DNA from: Actinomycetaceae bacterium
GTDB lineage: Bacteria > Actinomycetota > Actinomycetes > Actinomycetales > Actinomycetaceae
Direction of reading: 5' to 3'
Assembly: GCA_030538185.1 (NCBI GenBank)
Contig: JAUNUK010000002.1
Location: 62,001 to 126,000 of the forward strand
Length of the DNA: 64,000 nt
Shown here: positions 51,974 to 60,742 of the stretch, one piece after another
How positions within the stretch are numbered: position 1 is the first letter of the stretch
How the letters are laid out: each line of letters opens with the position of its first letter
Notes under the pieces: generated by a model
The model's input: the letters and a program-made list of their open reading frames with translations, nothing else
Database searches by the model: none
What the model was told of the DNA's origin: nothing
Translations under genes and position numbers: made by a program

Positions 51974-53010
51974 CACAGCACACATCCAGGATTTACGGCG
52001 AACAGCAGCTATCAACCGTTGAACGTCATCAAGACCGACTGCTTGGCTCTGCCCCTTGTTATACCCTTTCTCAGCTGGCCAAAAAAGCTGGAACCACTGA
52101 AGAAATAGCCTCCGAGTTTTGGTTGGCGATGGGATTTCCCAAACCGGAATCAGATGAGGTGATTTTTTCTGAGGCGGATATTGAGGCACTAACGCTTGGG
52201 CTTGAAATGATCGAATCTGACGTCATTGACAAGCGCACCTGGATCTCTTTGCTGAGAGCACAATCCCACATCACCGACAGACTAGTTCTGTGGGAGTTAG
52301 AAGCCCTTGTCGAGGACAGAATACGGCGATGGGGCTTGGATGACACCTCTGCCAGGATTGTGACCCTGGACCGGATTATGGACACTTTCGGCTACCTTGA
52401 GCGCCACCTTGGTTATGCGCGCAGGCGCCAAATGAGTGCCTTATTGTCGCGGATAGATGCAGAGGTCTCGCACAGGGGAGACGACAGCGCGACGCCTGAG
52501 ATGTACCCACTGTTGCGTTCCCTGGGCTTTGTCGACATGGTTGCCTACACCAGGCGCTCGGCTGACCTGGGGGCAAGTGCCCTGGGATCCTTGGTGGAGG
52601 CCTTCGATACGACTGCGCGCAACACTATTACCGCATCTGGAGCACGCTTGGTCAAGAGCATTGGGGATGCGGTCCTCTACATTGCAGATGACTTGGAAAC
52701 CGGGGCAGAAACCGCGCTCAACCTCATGGAAGAGCTGGAAGCAGTTCCTGAGATGCTATCTGTGCGCGCCTCTTTGGTATATGGGCACGTCCTTTCGCGC
52801 TCGGGGGACATCTTTGGTCCGCCTGTTAACATCGCTTCGCGCTTGGTCGATGTCGCCTCGCCCTCAACAGTCTTGATGGATGAGGGTACGGCGAAAAATT
52901 TGAGGGCAATGCGGGGCTTCGAACGCTACGTGGTAAACGAACACGGGGTTGAGGTCCTCAAAGGGGTGGGAGAAATCCGATCTTTTACTCTGGAACGCAA
53001 TAAGCCTTAA
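51970..53010 (+). CDS. Class III adenylate cyclase with N-terminal regulatory domain
   Basis: A 346-residue cytoplasmic cyclase. The N-terminal half (about 20-165) is all-helical and resembles the regulatory module of mycobacterial Rv1264/Rv2212 (YTLSQLAKKAGTTEE... then DRLVLWELEALVEDRIRRWG). The catalytic domain has both metal aspartates (FVDMVAYTRR and KSIGDAVLYIAD), the ATP-specifying lysine (VKSIGD) and aspartate (GDIFGPPVN), and the transition-state Asn/Arg pair (VNIASRLV). All catalytic residues are present, so it should make cAMP as a homodimer. It precedes a two-component system on the same strand. The GTG start overlaps the leader ORF. Confidence 0.88.
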   Translation: MTQHTSRIYGEQQLSTVERHQDRLLGSAPCYTLSQLAKKAGTTEEIASEFWLAMGFPKPESDEVIFSEADIEALTLGLEMIESDVIDKRTWISLLRAQSHITDRLVLWELEALVEDRIRRWGLDDTSARIVTLDRIMDTFGYLERHLGYARRRQMSALLSRIDAEVSHRGDDSATPEMYPLLRSLGFVDMVAYTRRSADLGASALGSLVEAFDTTARNTITASGARLVKSIGDAVLYIADDLETGAETALNLMEELEAVPEMLSVRASLVYGHVLSRSGDIFGPPVNIASRLVDVASPSTVLMDEGTAKNLRAMRGFERYVVNEHGVEVLKGVGEIRSFTLERNKP

Positions 53011-53106
53011 GACCTTGAGCTTCCCCTTAGGGATCAGGGCTAAATACTCCCGAGATCCTCAACAATGGGTCAATTCTTTCCCTTTGGATGCCCAGGAATC
53101 GGTGAA

Positions 53107-53805
53107 ATGACCTATGATGGCAAGGTGACTACAGTGCTCCTTGTTGAAGATGATCCCGCAATTGCAGAACCTCTGGCGCGTGCGCTTGGCCGTGAAGGCT
53201 ACGAAGTTAGGTCATATGGCACAGGGCGCTCAGCGCTTGAAGAAGTATTTGATGCTGACCTAGTGATCCTTGACCTGGGTCTGCCGGATATTGACGGTCT
53301 GGATGTCGCCCGTCAGATCCGCGCCGATGGACGTGTTGTGCCCATCCTTATCCTGACTGCTCGCACCGATGAGGTAGATATGGTGGTCGGTTTGGATGCC
53401 GGCGCCGATGACTATGTGACCAAACCCTTCCGTCTGGCCGAATTGCTGGCTCGCGTGCGTGCGCTCCTGCGTCGCGCAGGCGGGGAACTGACAGATGAAG
53501 ATGAGTTAGTAGCCCAGGATGTCAGGGTCGATGTTGCAGCTCATCGCGCCTTCCAGGGCACACGTGAGCTACAGCTAACTGCCAAGGAATTCGAACTTTT
53601 ACGTGTCTTGGTTCGCCATGCGGGCTCCGTAATAGAACGTGAAATAGTTATGCGTGAAGTCTGGGGCTCAGATCCAAATGGCTCTACCAAGACCCTGGAT
53701 ATGCATATCTCTTGGCTTCGACGCAAGCTCGGTGACGACGCCCTGGATCCGCACTACATCACAACAGTGCGCGGTATGGGCTTCCGTTTTGAGACATCTC
53801 AATAG
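53107..53805 (+). CDS. OmpR/PhoB-type response regulator
   Basis: A 232-residue regulator. The receiver domain (about 8-120) has the acidic pair EDD, phosphorylation aspartate in VILDLGLPD, Thr in LTARTD and Lys in VTKPF. The C-terminal winged helix (about 135-230) has LTAKEFELLRVLVRHAG and ends GMGFRFE. A sensor kinase follows 21 bases later. The ATG 53107 has a weak ribosome site; GTG at 53125 gives the more compact start MTTVLLVEDD, and one of the two must be the real start. The signal sensed is unknown. Confidence 0.9.
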   Translation: MTYDGKVTTVLLVEDDPAIAEPLARALGREGYEVRSYGTGRSALEEVFDADLVILDLGLPDIDGLDVARQIRADGRVVPILILTARTDEVDMVVGLDAGADDYVTKPFRLAELLARVRALLRRAGGELTDEDELVAQDVRVDVAAHRAFQGTRELQLTAKEFELLRVLVRHAGSVIEREIVMREVWGSDPNGSTKTLDMHISWLRRKLGDDALDPHYITTVRGMGFRFETSQ

Positions 53806-53826
53806 TCGATAGAAGGTCCTCATTCC

Positions 53827-55152
53827 ATGAGGTGGCGTGCTCTTCAAATGACGGTGATAGCTGTTCTTGTCGCCGTCATTTGTCTTGCAGTCCCAACGGG
53901 AGTCTACGGTTCGATCCTTATCTGGAGGAACGGTGCCTCTTCGGCCGATGGCACTGCGCAACAGTATTCACGCACTGTTGATAGGCGTTTAGTCTCTGGT
54001 GAGCCAGTCACTCAGGCGGTGATTAATTCTTGGATACGAGCTCGTCCTACAGATATGAAGCTGGTGGTTTTATTACCCGATGGGCGCACGCTCACCGGGG
54101 GTAACATCGAAACCAGCTTCGCCCATCACGCATCATTTTCATCCCTGGCGGGAGCAACTATCCGGGTCACTATTTCGGGTGAGCCTGAAATCAAACAGAT
54201 TGCCGCCTTTATCAGCATCCTGCTCACGGGTGCCACCTTGTCCCTCATGGTGGGCTGGGCTTTGGCCTTGCGCGGCTCCAGGCGTATCTCTGCCCCGCTG
54301 ATCTATCTTGCCGCCCAAGCAGAGCAGCTGGGGTCCGGTACTGTGCGTGCTCAGGTCAAGCCTTCGGGTATTGAGGAAATTGATCTGGTCCAGGCTGAGT
54401 TACAGCGCACAGGGGAGCGCTTGGCAGGGCGTCTGGCTGCAGAAAGACAGTTCTCTGCAGATGCCTCTCACCAGTTGAGGACCCCTTTGACTGCCCTTTC
54501 TATGCGTTTGGAAGAGATCGAGATCATCACCACTGAAGACGAAGTGCGTGAAGAAGCCAAGGTTTGTTTAGAGCAAGTGGAACGCCTCACCGGGGTAATT
54601 GAAGATCTGCTCAAAACTTCTCGCCAATCCAGCGGAGGTACCACACAGGCCATTAATGTCTCCAAGGTCTTTGAACAACAAGAACGAGAATGGGGACCCG
54701 CTTTTAAGAAGGCAAAAAGGACTTTGGCCTTCATTGACGAATCTGACAGGCCAGCTCTTGTCACACCTGGAACGCTCGGTCAAGCCCTTGCCACTGTTAT
54801 CGAAAACTCACTCAAATACGGAGACGGGACCACGACCGTCACCGCACGTATGGATACAACCAAGCACGGTATTTTTATAGAAATACTTGACGAGGGCGTT
54901 GGCGTTGACGAAGAGATCGCTGCAGACATCTTCTTGAAGGGAGTCTCTGGATTTGGCTCAACCGGCATTGGCTTAGCTCTTGCGAAACAGCTGATCGAGG
55001 CTGACGGTGGCCGCATTGAACTGGCGCAGCGTGTTCCTCCACTTTTCTCTATCTATGTGGCGGCAATCCCTGCCTCGCTTGACCCAAATAAGGTCTTGCC
55101 TCGTGGCGCTATGGTCTCTGTGAGCCCCAGGAAACGCAGATTCACTGGCTAA
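53827..55152 (+). CDS. Sensor histidine kinase
   Basis: A 441-residue membrane sensor. The first helix spans about 7-32, an extracellular segment of about 90 residues follows, then the second helix (IAAFISILLTGATLSLMVGWALAL), a HAMP-like linker, and the H box with the phosphorylated histidine in FSADASHQLRTPLTA. The ATPase domain has N box VIENSLKYGDG, G1 DEGVGVDE and G2 GSTGIGLALAKQL. It phosphorylates the response regulator at 53107. The sensory domain is short and gives no clue to the ligand. Confidence 0.9.
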   Translation: MRWRALQMTVIAVLVAVICLAVPTGVYGSILIWRNGASSADGTAQQYSRTVDRRLVSGEPVTQAVINSWIRARPTDMKLVVLLPDGRTLTGGNIETSFAHHASFSSLAGATIRVTISGEPEIKQIAAFISILLTGATLSLMVGWALALRGSRRISAPLIYLAAQAEQLGSGTVRAQVKPSGIEEIDLVQAELQRTGERLAGRLAAERQFSADASHQLRTPLTALSMRLEEIEIITTEDEVREEAKVCLEQVERLTGVIEDLLKTSRQSSGGTTQAINVSKVFEQQEREWGPAFKKAKRTLAFIDESDRPALVTPGTLGQALATVIENSLKYGDGTTTVTARMDTTKHGIFIEILDEGVGVDEEIAADIFLKGVSGFGSTGIGLALAKQLIEADGGRIELAQRVPPLFSIYVAAIPASLDPNKVLPRGAMVSVSPRKRRFTG

Positions 55153-55170
55153 ATGGTTCAGAAGTGCGGG

Positions 55171-55629
55171 TCACTTGCCGGTGAATACGAAGGACTTGTA
55201 GCAGGCATAGCGCAAAATTGTTCCTAAGACTAGGCCAATAACATTGCCGGATATATTGTCTGCGAGGGCTGAGGTAAACCCTAAGAGGTAATGCGATACC
55301 CAGATGCACAGTAGCGAAGGTAGCATGCCAGCCACGTTGACCAGCGCAAAGAGTACAACCTCGCGCAGGGGTTTCTTGGTGGCCTTGCCTTTGAAGGTCC
55401 AAGAGCGGTTCACAACCCAAGAAAAGAGCGTCGCAATCCCAACTGAAATGACCTTATCTGCTACGGGAGTACCAGGGGAGATAACCAGTCTGAGGAGGTT
55501 GAAGATAGATAAGTCCACCACATAGTTGGCCCCACCCACCGTGAGGAACTTCGTGATTTCTACACGGTTGTTTTGCAAAAACTTCAGAAGCCACAACAGT
55601 GGGGATACCTTTGGGGCGTTTGTACTCAC
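55171..55629 (-). CDS. GtrA family membrane protein
   Basis: A 152-residue protein with four helices. KFLTVGGANYVVDLSIFNLL, NRSWTF and GTILRYACYKSFVF are the typical GtrA features. GtrA-type proteins are thought to flip undecaprenyl-linked sugars, so a part in cell envelope polysaccharide export is plausible. The start overlaps the stop of purK by 4 bases, an unusual pairing with a purine gene, but the glycosyltransferase genes 1.8 kb away fit the same envelope task. Confidence 0.88.
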   Translation of the reverse strand: MSTNAPKVSPLLWLLKFLQNNRVEITKFLTVGGANYVVDLSIFNLLRLVISPGTPVADKVISVGIATLFSWVVNRSWTFKGKATKKPLREVVLFALVNVAGMLPSLLCIWVSHYLLGFTSALADNISGNVIGLVLGTILRYACYKSFVFTGK

Positions 55630-56771
55630 GAAACTCCCATTAAAATGTCAGCCGCTCCATGTGCCTGCGCAAGACATATGTCGAGGTCCGGGCCACTAAC
55701 TGTGACGTGTCCCAGCTTCCGATTCGGACGGTTGGCCTTGCCATATAGATGGATTTTTGCCCGTGGAAAACGCTGTAGAGCCTCCGGCAGTCCCTCGGTC
55801 GGATCTTCCAATTGCGAACCTAAGACATTGACCATGACACTCCAGGGTGCGCGCGCGGAAGTCTCACCCAAGGGATAGTCCAAGACGGCGCGTAGATGCT
55901 GCTCAAATTGTGAGGTGACGGCCCCATCAATGCTCCAATGCCCTGAGTTATGTGGTCGCATCGCCAGCTCGTTAACCAGCAAACCCGCAGGCCTGTCGTG
56001 GGTTGCCCTCACCTCGAAGAGTTCCACCGCGTAGACACCGACAATGTCCAGGGAGGTACCTATGTCGTAGGCCAGCGTGGTAGCCATCTTTTCCAGGGCC
56101 TCATCTAGATCGGGTGCTGGTGCAATGACCTCAGAACACTGCCCGTCCAACTGCACTGATTGCACAACAGGCCAGGCGCGAAATTCCCCGCTTGGGTTTC
56201 TGGCAGCCATGATGGCAAGTTCTCGTGAGAAAGGGACGCGTTCTTCAATAAGAATCTCTGATGAGATCTCCTCAGCCCACTGGAGGTATTCCTCAAGGTC
56301 ATGCGCAACCAGGATCCCTCGTCCGTCATAACCACCCGTGGAAGACTTTGCGACGAGGGGCCACCCAGCATCGCGTCCAAAGGCCTCCACATCTGCCACA
56401 TCACGCACCTGTACCCACGCCGGGCAGGGGATGTTGGCATCAGATAAGCGTTTGCGCATGGCTATCTTGTCTTGGGCATACAAGAACGCCTGTGGTGTAG
56501 GGGCAAGCCGTACCACCGGCGCGAGGTGGTCCAGTATGTCCCGCCCGATTAACTCGTGCTCATAGGTCACCACCGATGCGCCCTCGGCAAGCATAGAAAT
56601 TTTTTCCGGGTCGCTGGCCTGGCCGATAACGGTGTCCCTAACTACTTGTGCTGCTGGATCATTGAAATCATTAGCCAAAACACGTAGCTTGACACCAAGC
56701 TCGATGGCAGCGGATTGCATCATTCGAGCGAGCTGACCGGCACCAATGACTGCGACTGTTGGTTTTTCCAC
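55626..56771 (-). CDS. purK: 5-(carboxyamino)imidazole ribonucleotide synthase
   Basis: A 381-residue ATP-grasp enzyme of purine synthesis, using AIR, ATP and bicarbonate. The N-terminal nucleotide motif is VIGAGQLARMMQSAAIELG; the ATP-grasp domain has VAKSSTGGYDGRGILVAHDLEE, and metal/ATP residues are in VELFEVRATHDRPAGLLVNELAMRPHNSGHW. It acts before PurE, encoded 38 bases upstream on the same strand. Length and motifs are normal. Confidence 0.94.
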   Translation of the reverse strand: MEKPTVAVIGAGQLARMMQSAAIELGVKLRVLANDFNDPAAQVVRDTVIGQASDPEKISMLAEGASVVTYEHELIGRDILDHLAPVVRLAPTPQAFLYAQDKIAMRKRLSDANIPCPAWVQVRDVADVEAFGRDAGWPLVAKSSTGGYDGRGILVAHDLEEYLQWAEEISSEILIEERVPFSRELAIMAARNPSGEFRAWPVVQSVQLDGQCSEVIAPAPDLDEALEKMATTLAYDIGTSLDIVGVYAVELFEVRATHDRPAGLLVNELAMRPHNSGHWSIDGAVTSQFEQHLRAVLDYPLGETSARAPWSVMVNVLGSQLEDPTEGLPEALQRFPRAKIHLYGKANRPNRKLGHVTVSGPDLDICLAQAHGAADILMGVS

Positions 56772-56809
56772 ACCTGTACCCTATGCCTGTAAAGAGCTTT
56801 GTCTAAAAA

Positions 56810-57352
56810 TCATGCGTCATGGCGGAGGTCTTCCAGAGCCTTACCTTTATCAATAGCGGTTTGCCGCAAAGAAACCTGGTATTCAGCCAACTCTTTTCGC
56901 AACCGCTTGCCCTGTTCGTCGCTGCCGGTGGCCAAGATGCGAAGTGCCAAAAGGGCTGCATTTGTAGAGTTGCCGATCGACACGGTAGCCACAGGAACTC
57001 CAGCTGGCATTTGCACAATGGACAGCAAAGAATCCATGCCTTCAAGGTGTTTCAAAGCCACGGGGACCCCAATGACGGGAAGTACGGTAACCGAGGCCAA
57101 CATCCCTGGCAGGTGTGCCGCCCCGCCCGCTCCAGCAATAATGGCTTGCAGCCCTCGTCCTGAAGCTTCGCGCCCGTAGGCCAACATATCTTCGGGCATG
57201 CGGTGCGCAGATACCACGCGGGCCTCGAAAGGGATAGAGAATTGTTCCAAGGTTGTAGCGGCTCCCTGCATGGTGGGCCAATCAGAATCGGAACCCATCA
57301 CAATGCCAATAATGGGGGCCTTGGCTAAGTGTTCGCTCGCGTTGGTACTCAC
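56810..57352 (-). CDS. purE: N5-carboxyaminoimidazole ribonucleotide mutase
   Basis: A 180-residue class I PurE. The signature [14 protein letters not shown] is at the N-terminus, then [15 protein letters not shown] and [28 protein letters not shown]. It converts N5-CAIR from PurK to CAIR. The GTG start has no strong ribosome site; the 14 residues before the signature are polar and may be shorter in the real protein. First gene of purE-purK-gtrA. Confidence 0.94.
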   Translation of the reverse strand: MSTNASEHLAKAPIIGIVMGSDSDWPTMQGAATTLEQFSIPFEARVVSAHRMPEDMLAYGREASGRGLQAIIAGAGGAAHLPGMLASVTVLPVIGVPVALKHLEGMDSLLSIVQMPAGVPVATVSIGNSTNAALLALRILATGSDEQGKRLRKELAEYQVSLRQTAIDKGKALEDLRHDA

Positions 57353-57411
57353 CTGGCTAGTCTAGGACAATCGGCGCAAGGCTGGGTAAGCCCGTGAGGT
57401 AATGTTAGGGC

Positions 57412-58359
57412 GTGAACGGAGTCGAAACCTCAAATCCACAGCCGAAGGTGCTGGTTTTGCTGGCAACCTATAATGCTGGCCCCTGGATTCAAGAACAGCT
57501 TTCTTCGATTCTGGAGCAGGCTGACGTGGAGTTAAGCCTTCTGGTTTCCGATGACGATTCAACGGATGGCACGCGCGAGTACCTAGAAGAAATCGCCCAC
57601 AAAAACCCCAGGGTGTCCATTGCGCCCAAACGTGAGGGAGCTGCGGGATCTGCCCAAAATTTCCTCTATCTGTGCCACCTGGCCTTGGCTTATGTGGGCG
57701 ACTACGACTGGGTGGCCTTTGCGGACCAAGACGATATTTGGCATTCCCAAAAGCTGATTCGACAAGTCGATTTGGCGGTTCGTTGGCAGGCCAGTGGTGT
57801 TTCATCCTCCGTTTTGGCTCTCTACCCCGATGGGCATCTGGAGCCTATCCGCAAGGATTACCCCCAAAGACCCCTCGATTATGTGTGTGAATCCCCAGGC
57901 CCGGGCTGTACTTTCCTCATGCGCCCCGAGGTCCTTGACCTGACCTTGCGTGCGGCCAAGGCCATAGATTCTAACGAGGTCGGTTTCCACGACTGGTTGG
58001 TCTACGCAGCAACGAGGGCCGCAGGAAAAACCTGGGTGATCGGCTCGTGGCCTTCCGTGAAGTACAGGCAGCACGCCTCGAATGTGCATGGGGCTAATCG
58101 CGGCCTGGGTGCCATAAAGCAACGTCTGGGCCAGTTGTCTTCGGGGTGGTATCGCAGGCAGTTCATACTCATGGCTACGGCCGCCGTGGCTACGGCAAGT
58201 TCAGAAGACACCCGCGCAGACCTGCAGCGGGTATTGCGTGCCCTGGAGTCCAAGAGCCTGGCTGCTAGGCTTGAAATACTCAGGTTGGCGCCTCATTTGC
58301 GCAGGCGCAGACGCGATCAGTTCGTCTTGGGTGCCCTTGTCCTTTTGGGTATTTGGTAG
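57412..58359 (+). CDS. Glycosyltransferase family 2 (rhamnosyltransferase-like)
   Basis: A 315-residue GT2 enzyme. VLVLLATYNAGPWIQEQLSSIL and SDDDSTDGT bind the nucleotide sugar; FADQDDIWH holds the metal-binding Asp residues typical of rhamnosyl/O-antigen transferases. It lacks membrane helices except a possible hydrophobic C-terminus (FVLGALVLLGIW). Likely adds a sugar to a wall polysaccharide. It starts at GTG 57412 with TTAGGG upstream and is followed by the epimerase gene 19 bases later. Confidence 0.87.
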   Translation: MNGVETSNPQPKVLVLLATYNAGPWIQEQLSSILEQADVELSLLVSDDDSTDGTREYLEEIAHKNPRVSIAPKREGAAGSAQNFLYLCHLALAYVGDYDWVAFADQDDIWHSQKLIRQVDLAVRWQASGVSSSVLALYPDGHLEPIRKDYPQRPLDYVCESPGPGCTFLMRPEVLDLTLRAAKAIDSNEVGFHDWLVYAATRAAGKTWVIGSWPSVKYRQHASNVHGANRGLGAIKQRLGQLSSGWYRRQFILMATAAVATASSEDTRADLQRVLRALESKSLAARLEILRLAPHLRRRRRDQFVLGALVLLGIW

Positions 58360-58378
58360 TTCGGTAGAGGAGACTTTG

Positions 58379-59413
58379 GTGAAAATTCTTGTGACGGGCG
58401 GTTCCGGTTTTGTCGGTTCTCGCCTGATCCCGAAGCTTTTGGGGCAGGGACACTCGGTGACGTGTTATGACATTCGGGTGAATCAGGCTTTTGCGGATTT
58501 CACCGTGAATGCCGACGTGCGCGACCGCGTGGCCTTGCATGAGGCAAGCCGCGGAGTGGATGCCATTATTCACTTGGCAGCAGCCCACCGCGACGATGTA
58601 AAACCAGTATCTTTGTACCAATCGGTCAACGTGGGTGGTGCCCAGAACGTCGTCCAGGCAGCCGCCGATAACGGGGTGTCGACAATCATCTTCACCTCGA
58701 CAGTCGCACTCTACGGCCTCGATAAAGAAAACTCGAGAGAGACCGATACCCCAGATCCCTTCAATGAGTACGGCCGCTCCAAGTGGGAGGCCGAAGAAGT
58801 TTTTCGCGCCTGGCACACGCAAGGCAAGACCCTTTCCGAGGGCGATGCCACCAAGGAATCCGCGCGCAAGCTGCTTATCGTGCGTCCCTGCGTCATCTTT
58901 GGCGAAGGTAACCGTGGCAATGTCTACACCCTGGCAAAACAGCTGTCTTCGGGGATGTTCATGACTGTTGGGGATGGTCAGAACCACAAATCCATGGCGT
59001 ATGTGGGAAACGTGGTGGAGTTTTTGGCCCAACGCCTGGTGGATGTGCAAGGGTATGAACTTTATAACTACGCAGACAAACCCGATCTCTCCACCCAAGA
59101 GTTAGTCTCGATTTTACGCAAGGCGCTCAACAAACACACCGGTCAGTCCCTGCACATTCCCTTAGAACTGGGGATGCTTGGGGGCAAGGTGTTTGACGTT
59201 TTGGCTGCCATTATCCGCAAACCTTTGCCGATATCCTCAGTGCGCATAAAGAAATTCGCGGCATCCACTGTGGTCAACGCCGATGCCTTGGAAGCGCTTG
59301 GGTTCCAACGTCCTTACACTTTGGCCGAGGGGCTGCAACGCACGATAAACGCAGAGTTTGGTAAGGGTAGGGGAGTCCCTATGCTCTCGGCCTCAGGTGG
59401 CGGTTCTCAATAA
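58379..59413 (+). CDS. NAD-dependent epimerase/dehydratase, extended SDR
   Basis: A 344-residue nucleotide-sugar-modifying enzyme. The Rossmann motif is VTGGSGFVGSRL; the active site includes FTSTVALYG and YGRSKWEAE (tyrosine and lysine), and the substrate region contains VRPCVIFGEGNRGNVY. Expected substrate is a nucleotide sugar (UDP- or dTDP-linked) feeding the glycosyltransferases. The start is GTG 58379 with GAGGAG nine bases before it; the frame is open to 58238 but overlaps the GT2 gene there. Confidence 0.86.
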   Translation: MKILVTGGSGFVGSRLIPKLLGQGHSVTCYDIRVNQAFADFTVNADVRDRVALHEASRGVDAIIHLAAAHRDDVKPVSLYQSVNVGGAQNVVQAAADNGVSTIIFTSTVALYGLDKENSRETDTPDPFNEYGRSKWEAEEVFRAWHTQGKTLSEGDATKESARKLLIVRPCVIFGEGNRGNVYTLAKQLSSGMFMTVGDGQNHKSMAYVGNVVEFLAQRLVDVQGYELYNYADKPDLSTQELVSILRKALNKHTGQSLHIPLELGMLGGKVFDVLAAIIRKPLPISSVRIKKFAASTVVNADALEALGFQRPYTLAEGLQRTINAEFGKGRGVPMLSASGGGSQ

Positions 59414-59433
59414 CCTCAACACAGTTTGGGGCG

Positions 59434-59459
59434 CTGGCCTTCTTAGCTGGCCTTCTTAG
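59434..59459 (+). repeat. Tandem 13-bp duplication
   Basis: CTGGCCTTCTTAG occurs twice head to tail in the 65-base gap between the epimerase stop and the convergent LCP gene. Probably a replication slippage product, perhaps within a terminator region; nothing else is visible. Confidence 0.8.
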
Positions 59460-59478
59460 GGCCCTCGTGTGCCCTTGT

Positions 59479-60741
59479 TTAGATGCATTGTAAATCTTGA
59501 GTACTCTTCTGCCCGGTCTTGAGTTTCCCCCAAAAGTCCTCTATTCGCGCCGGGTCCAGTTGTACCGTCGACCCAACCCCTCCAGGTTGGTAGTTCAAGG
59601 ACGCTAGGGGAGGGGTTCCTTGTAGACCATTCTTGGAGGCTTTCTTCATGGTCAGCAGCATATCGGCCAAGGTGAAGATGGAGGCATCATGGTCCACTCG
59701 CACCGCTTTCAACCCCGCATCTGCCACCCGCATCGTTGCCTTGGGTGAAAGGATGACCTTCTTGGATAAGACTTCAGCCATGAGCTGAGAGATCACCTGG
59801 CGTTGCCTTTCGGTACGCCCAATATCTCCGCGCGGGTCGTGATAGCGCATACGCGAAAACGCCAGTGCGGTGCGTCCGTCAGATGGGTGACAGCCCGCCT
59901 GCCAATACATCTGTGAATTCGGATCGTGAACGTCCTGGTCATAGCACAGATAGACACCGCCAACAGCGTTAACCAGACCTTCCACGCCCTCCATGCCGAT
60001 CTCGGCATAGTGGTCTATCTTCAGGCCAGTCATAGCTTCCACGGTGGCCACAGTCAAAACAGGGCCACCGAAAGAAAAGGCGGCATTCAGCTTATTTGGG
60101 CCATGTCCTGGTATTTCAACGTAGGTGTCTCGTGGTAAAGAAATGACCGCAGCCTGCCCGTTCTTAGCCTTGCGGATCAGCAATAGGCTGTCTGCCCTCT
60201 GCCCTTCTGTGCCGTCTGCTTCAACACTGCCTTCGCCACGCCTATCTGAGCCTGCAACAAGATATGTCGTGCCTTCGACGGCACTCGCCTGGCTTAAAGC
60301 ATCGACCTTCTGTAAACGCGAGTTGATTGACCAGGCAATGATCGCCACATAGGCAGTCATGGCAAGTAAAACAAGCACAAGGAGAGCCACGACGACCCTA
60401 AGCCACCTGCGTCCGTGCGCTCGTGCCGGACCTGCTTGCCTCGGGGCAGGGGCGATAGTTTCGTGGTGTGTGGGGTTCTGTGTGTAACTGCGGGGGACTT
60501 GCGCGGGGCGAGGCCCGAGCGGAATGGCTGAGGGGCCACCACGCTTAGGCGAGGAGCCGGGGGTGCTGTCTGCCCCAGCGCTGTTTGCGCTTTGTCCCGG
60601 GATTGAAGGCGAAGGTCTGCGTGGCAAAACCCGCGTGGCATCACTTGGGGGAGGAGTATGTGGGCTACCCACAACCTTTGCTCCCTGCGCCGAGGGTGCA
60701 GGACGTGGATTCATCGGAGGGAAACTCGGCGGTTTTGTCAC
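59479..60741 (-). CDS. LytR-CpsA-Psr (LCP) family protein, second copy
   Basis: A 420-residue membrane-anchored ligase that attaches polysaccharide or other glycopolymers to peptidoglycan. A Pro/Ser-rich cytoplasmic tail of about 110 residues (EXPxR-like repeats of P, S, A) precedes one helix (WLRVVVALLVLVLLAMTAYVAIIAW); the LCP core follows with AGSDRRGEG, RADSLLLIRK, ISLPRDTYVEIPGHG, NKLNAAFSFGG and FSRMRYHDPRGDIGRTERQRQVI. The start is GTG 60741 with AGGAAA, one base after the other LCP gene's stop. Confidence 0.9.
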   Translation of the reverse strand: MTKPPSFPPMNPRPAPSAQGAKVVGSPHTPPPSDATRVLPRRPSPSIPGQSANSAGADSTPGSSPKRGGPSAIPLGPRPAQVPRSYTQNPTHHETIAPAPRQAGPARAHGRRWLRVVVALLVLVLLAMTAYVAIIAWSINSRLQKVDALSQASAVEGTTYLVAGSDRRGEGSVEADGTEGQRADSLLLIRKAKNGQAAVISLPRDTYVEIPGHGPNKLNAAFSFGGPVLTVATVEAMTGLKIDHYAEIGMEGVEGLVNAVGGVYLCYDQDVHDPNSQMYWQAGCHPSDGRTALAFSRMRYHDPRGDIGRTERQRQVISQLMAEVLSKKVILSPKATMRVADAGLKAVRVDHDASIFTLADMLLTMKKASKNGLQGTPPLASLNYQPGGVGSTVQLDPARIEDFWGKLKTGQKSTQDLQCI

Positions 60742-60742
60742 G

